Part shown: positions 6,002 to 6,351 of the stretch, piece after piece
Layout: each line of letters opens with the position of its first letter
How positions within the stretch are numbered: position 1 is the stretch's first letter
From: Pararoseburia sp963661325
GTDB lineage: Bacteria; Bacillota; Clostridia; Lachnospirales; Lachnospiraceae
NCBI GenBank assembly: GCA_963661325.1
Contig: CAVLBP010000124.1
Span: forward strand, 1 to 6,351
Reading direction: 5' to 3'
Length of the DNA stretch: 6,351 bases
Made by a program: the position numbers and the translations under genes
Notes under the pieces: model-generated
What the model saw: only the letters and a program-made list of their open reading frames with translations
Database searches by the model: none
Told to the model about the DNA's origin: nothing

Positions 6002-6012
6002 GATATAATTTT

Positions 6013-6351
6013 ATGTCAGGACATTCAAAATTTGCTAACATTAAGCATAAGAAAGAGAAAAATGATGCTGCAAAGGGTAAGGTATTTACCATTATCGGAC
6101 GTGAGATCGCAGTAGCGGTCAAGGAAGGCGGACCGGATCCTGACAATAACAGCAGACTTCGTGATGTTATTGCCAAGGCAAAGGCCAACAATATGCCAAA
6201 CGATACCATTGAAAGAGGTATCAAGAAAGCTGCCGGTGATGCAAATGCAGTCAATTATGAAACGGTTACATATGAAGGTTATGGACCAAACGGTACAGCC
6301 ATCATTGTTGATGCTTTGACCGACAACAAGAACCGTACCGCTGCCAATGTG
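6013..6351 (+). CDS. YebC/PmpR (TACO1-like) family protein, 3' end cut by window
   Basis: The first 113 codons are present and the frame is open to the window edge; family members are about 240 residues, so about half is missing. The N-terminus MSGHSKFANIKHKKEKNDAA, then KGKVFTIIGREIAVAVKEGG (21-40), PNDTIERGIKKAAG (62-75), YEGYGPNGTAIIVDALTDN (87-105) and KNRTAANV (106-113) are hallmarks of the family. Members act as DNA-binding regulators in some bacteria, and recent work ties the family, including mitochondrial TACO1, to translation of proline-rich or stalling sequences on the ribosome; which applies here cannot be told from sequence. Position 7 is Phe where most bacterial members have Trp (GHSKW). 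AGAGGA lies 9 nt before the ATG. It has its own probable promoter and follows the CorC-like gene by 53 nt. Confidence 0.94.
   Translation, partial: MSGHSKFANIKHKKEKNDAAKGKVFTIIGREIAVAVKEGGPDPDNNSRLRDVIAKAKANNMPNDTIERGIKKAAGDANAVNYETVTYEGYGPNGTAIIVDALTDNKNRTAANV

Noticed and set aside
6004..6009. TATAAT just before the yebC start as a -10 box
   Set aside because: Transcription would then start inside the coding sequence, after the ATG; it also directly follows the ribosome binding site.

Overview
The window is a stretch of chromosome from a low- to mid-GC Gram-positive bacterium, most likely a Clostridia member of the Lachnospiraceae type. Several things point there: strong AGGAGG-like ribosome binding sites, a clostridial-type Rex operator, a MazF that matches Bacillus subtilis EndoA/NdoA along nearly its whole length as I remember that protein, and a YebC that starts GHSKFANIKHKKEK. 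The family-level assignment is inference. All seven genes are on the + strand and tightly spaced. I see no tRNA, rRNA, CRISPR array, insertion sequence or phage gene.

Layout. Bases 1-209 are a non-coding leader with a bulged long-range inverted repeat (45-114), a perfect-consensus sigma-A promoter (TTGACA, 17 bp, TATAAT) whose -35 box lies inside a Rex-operator-like palindrome, and further palindromes before the start codon. Then follow rex (210-839, NADH/NAD+ sensing repressor), an unrecognised 225-residue coiled-coil protein (861-1538), nnr (1535-3028, bifunctional NAD(P)HX epimerase/dehydratase), alr (3031-4197, alanine racemase, GTG start), a mazF/ndoA-type mRNA interferase (4264-4611) with no antitoxin gene beside it, a CNNM/CorC-like membrane protein with a CBS pair (4661-5959), and the first 113 codons of a yebC/pmpR-family gene (6013 to the window edge).

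How the genes fit together. rex, the coiled-coil gene, nnr and alr have gaps of 21 nt, -4 nt and 2 nt, so they look like one transcription unit driven by the Rex-controlled promoter. This would put repair of damaged NAD(P)H (Nnr) under the repressor that reads the NADH/NAD+ ratio. The alr-mazF adjacency matches the B. subtilis alr-ndoAI-ndoA order, but the antitoxin gene is missing. mazF and yebC each have a plausible promoter of their own, so the tail of the cluster may be partly uncoupled.

This is mostly housekeeping sequence and I do not claim a new system. The best leads are the Rex operator overlapping the -35 box, the NAD sensor/NAD repair linkage with an unknown coiled-coil protein between them, the antitoxin-less MazF, and the eroded membrane domain of the CorC-like protein.
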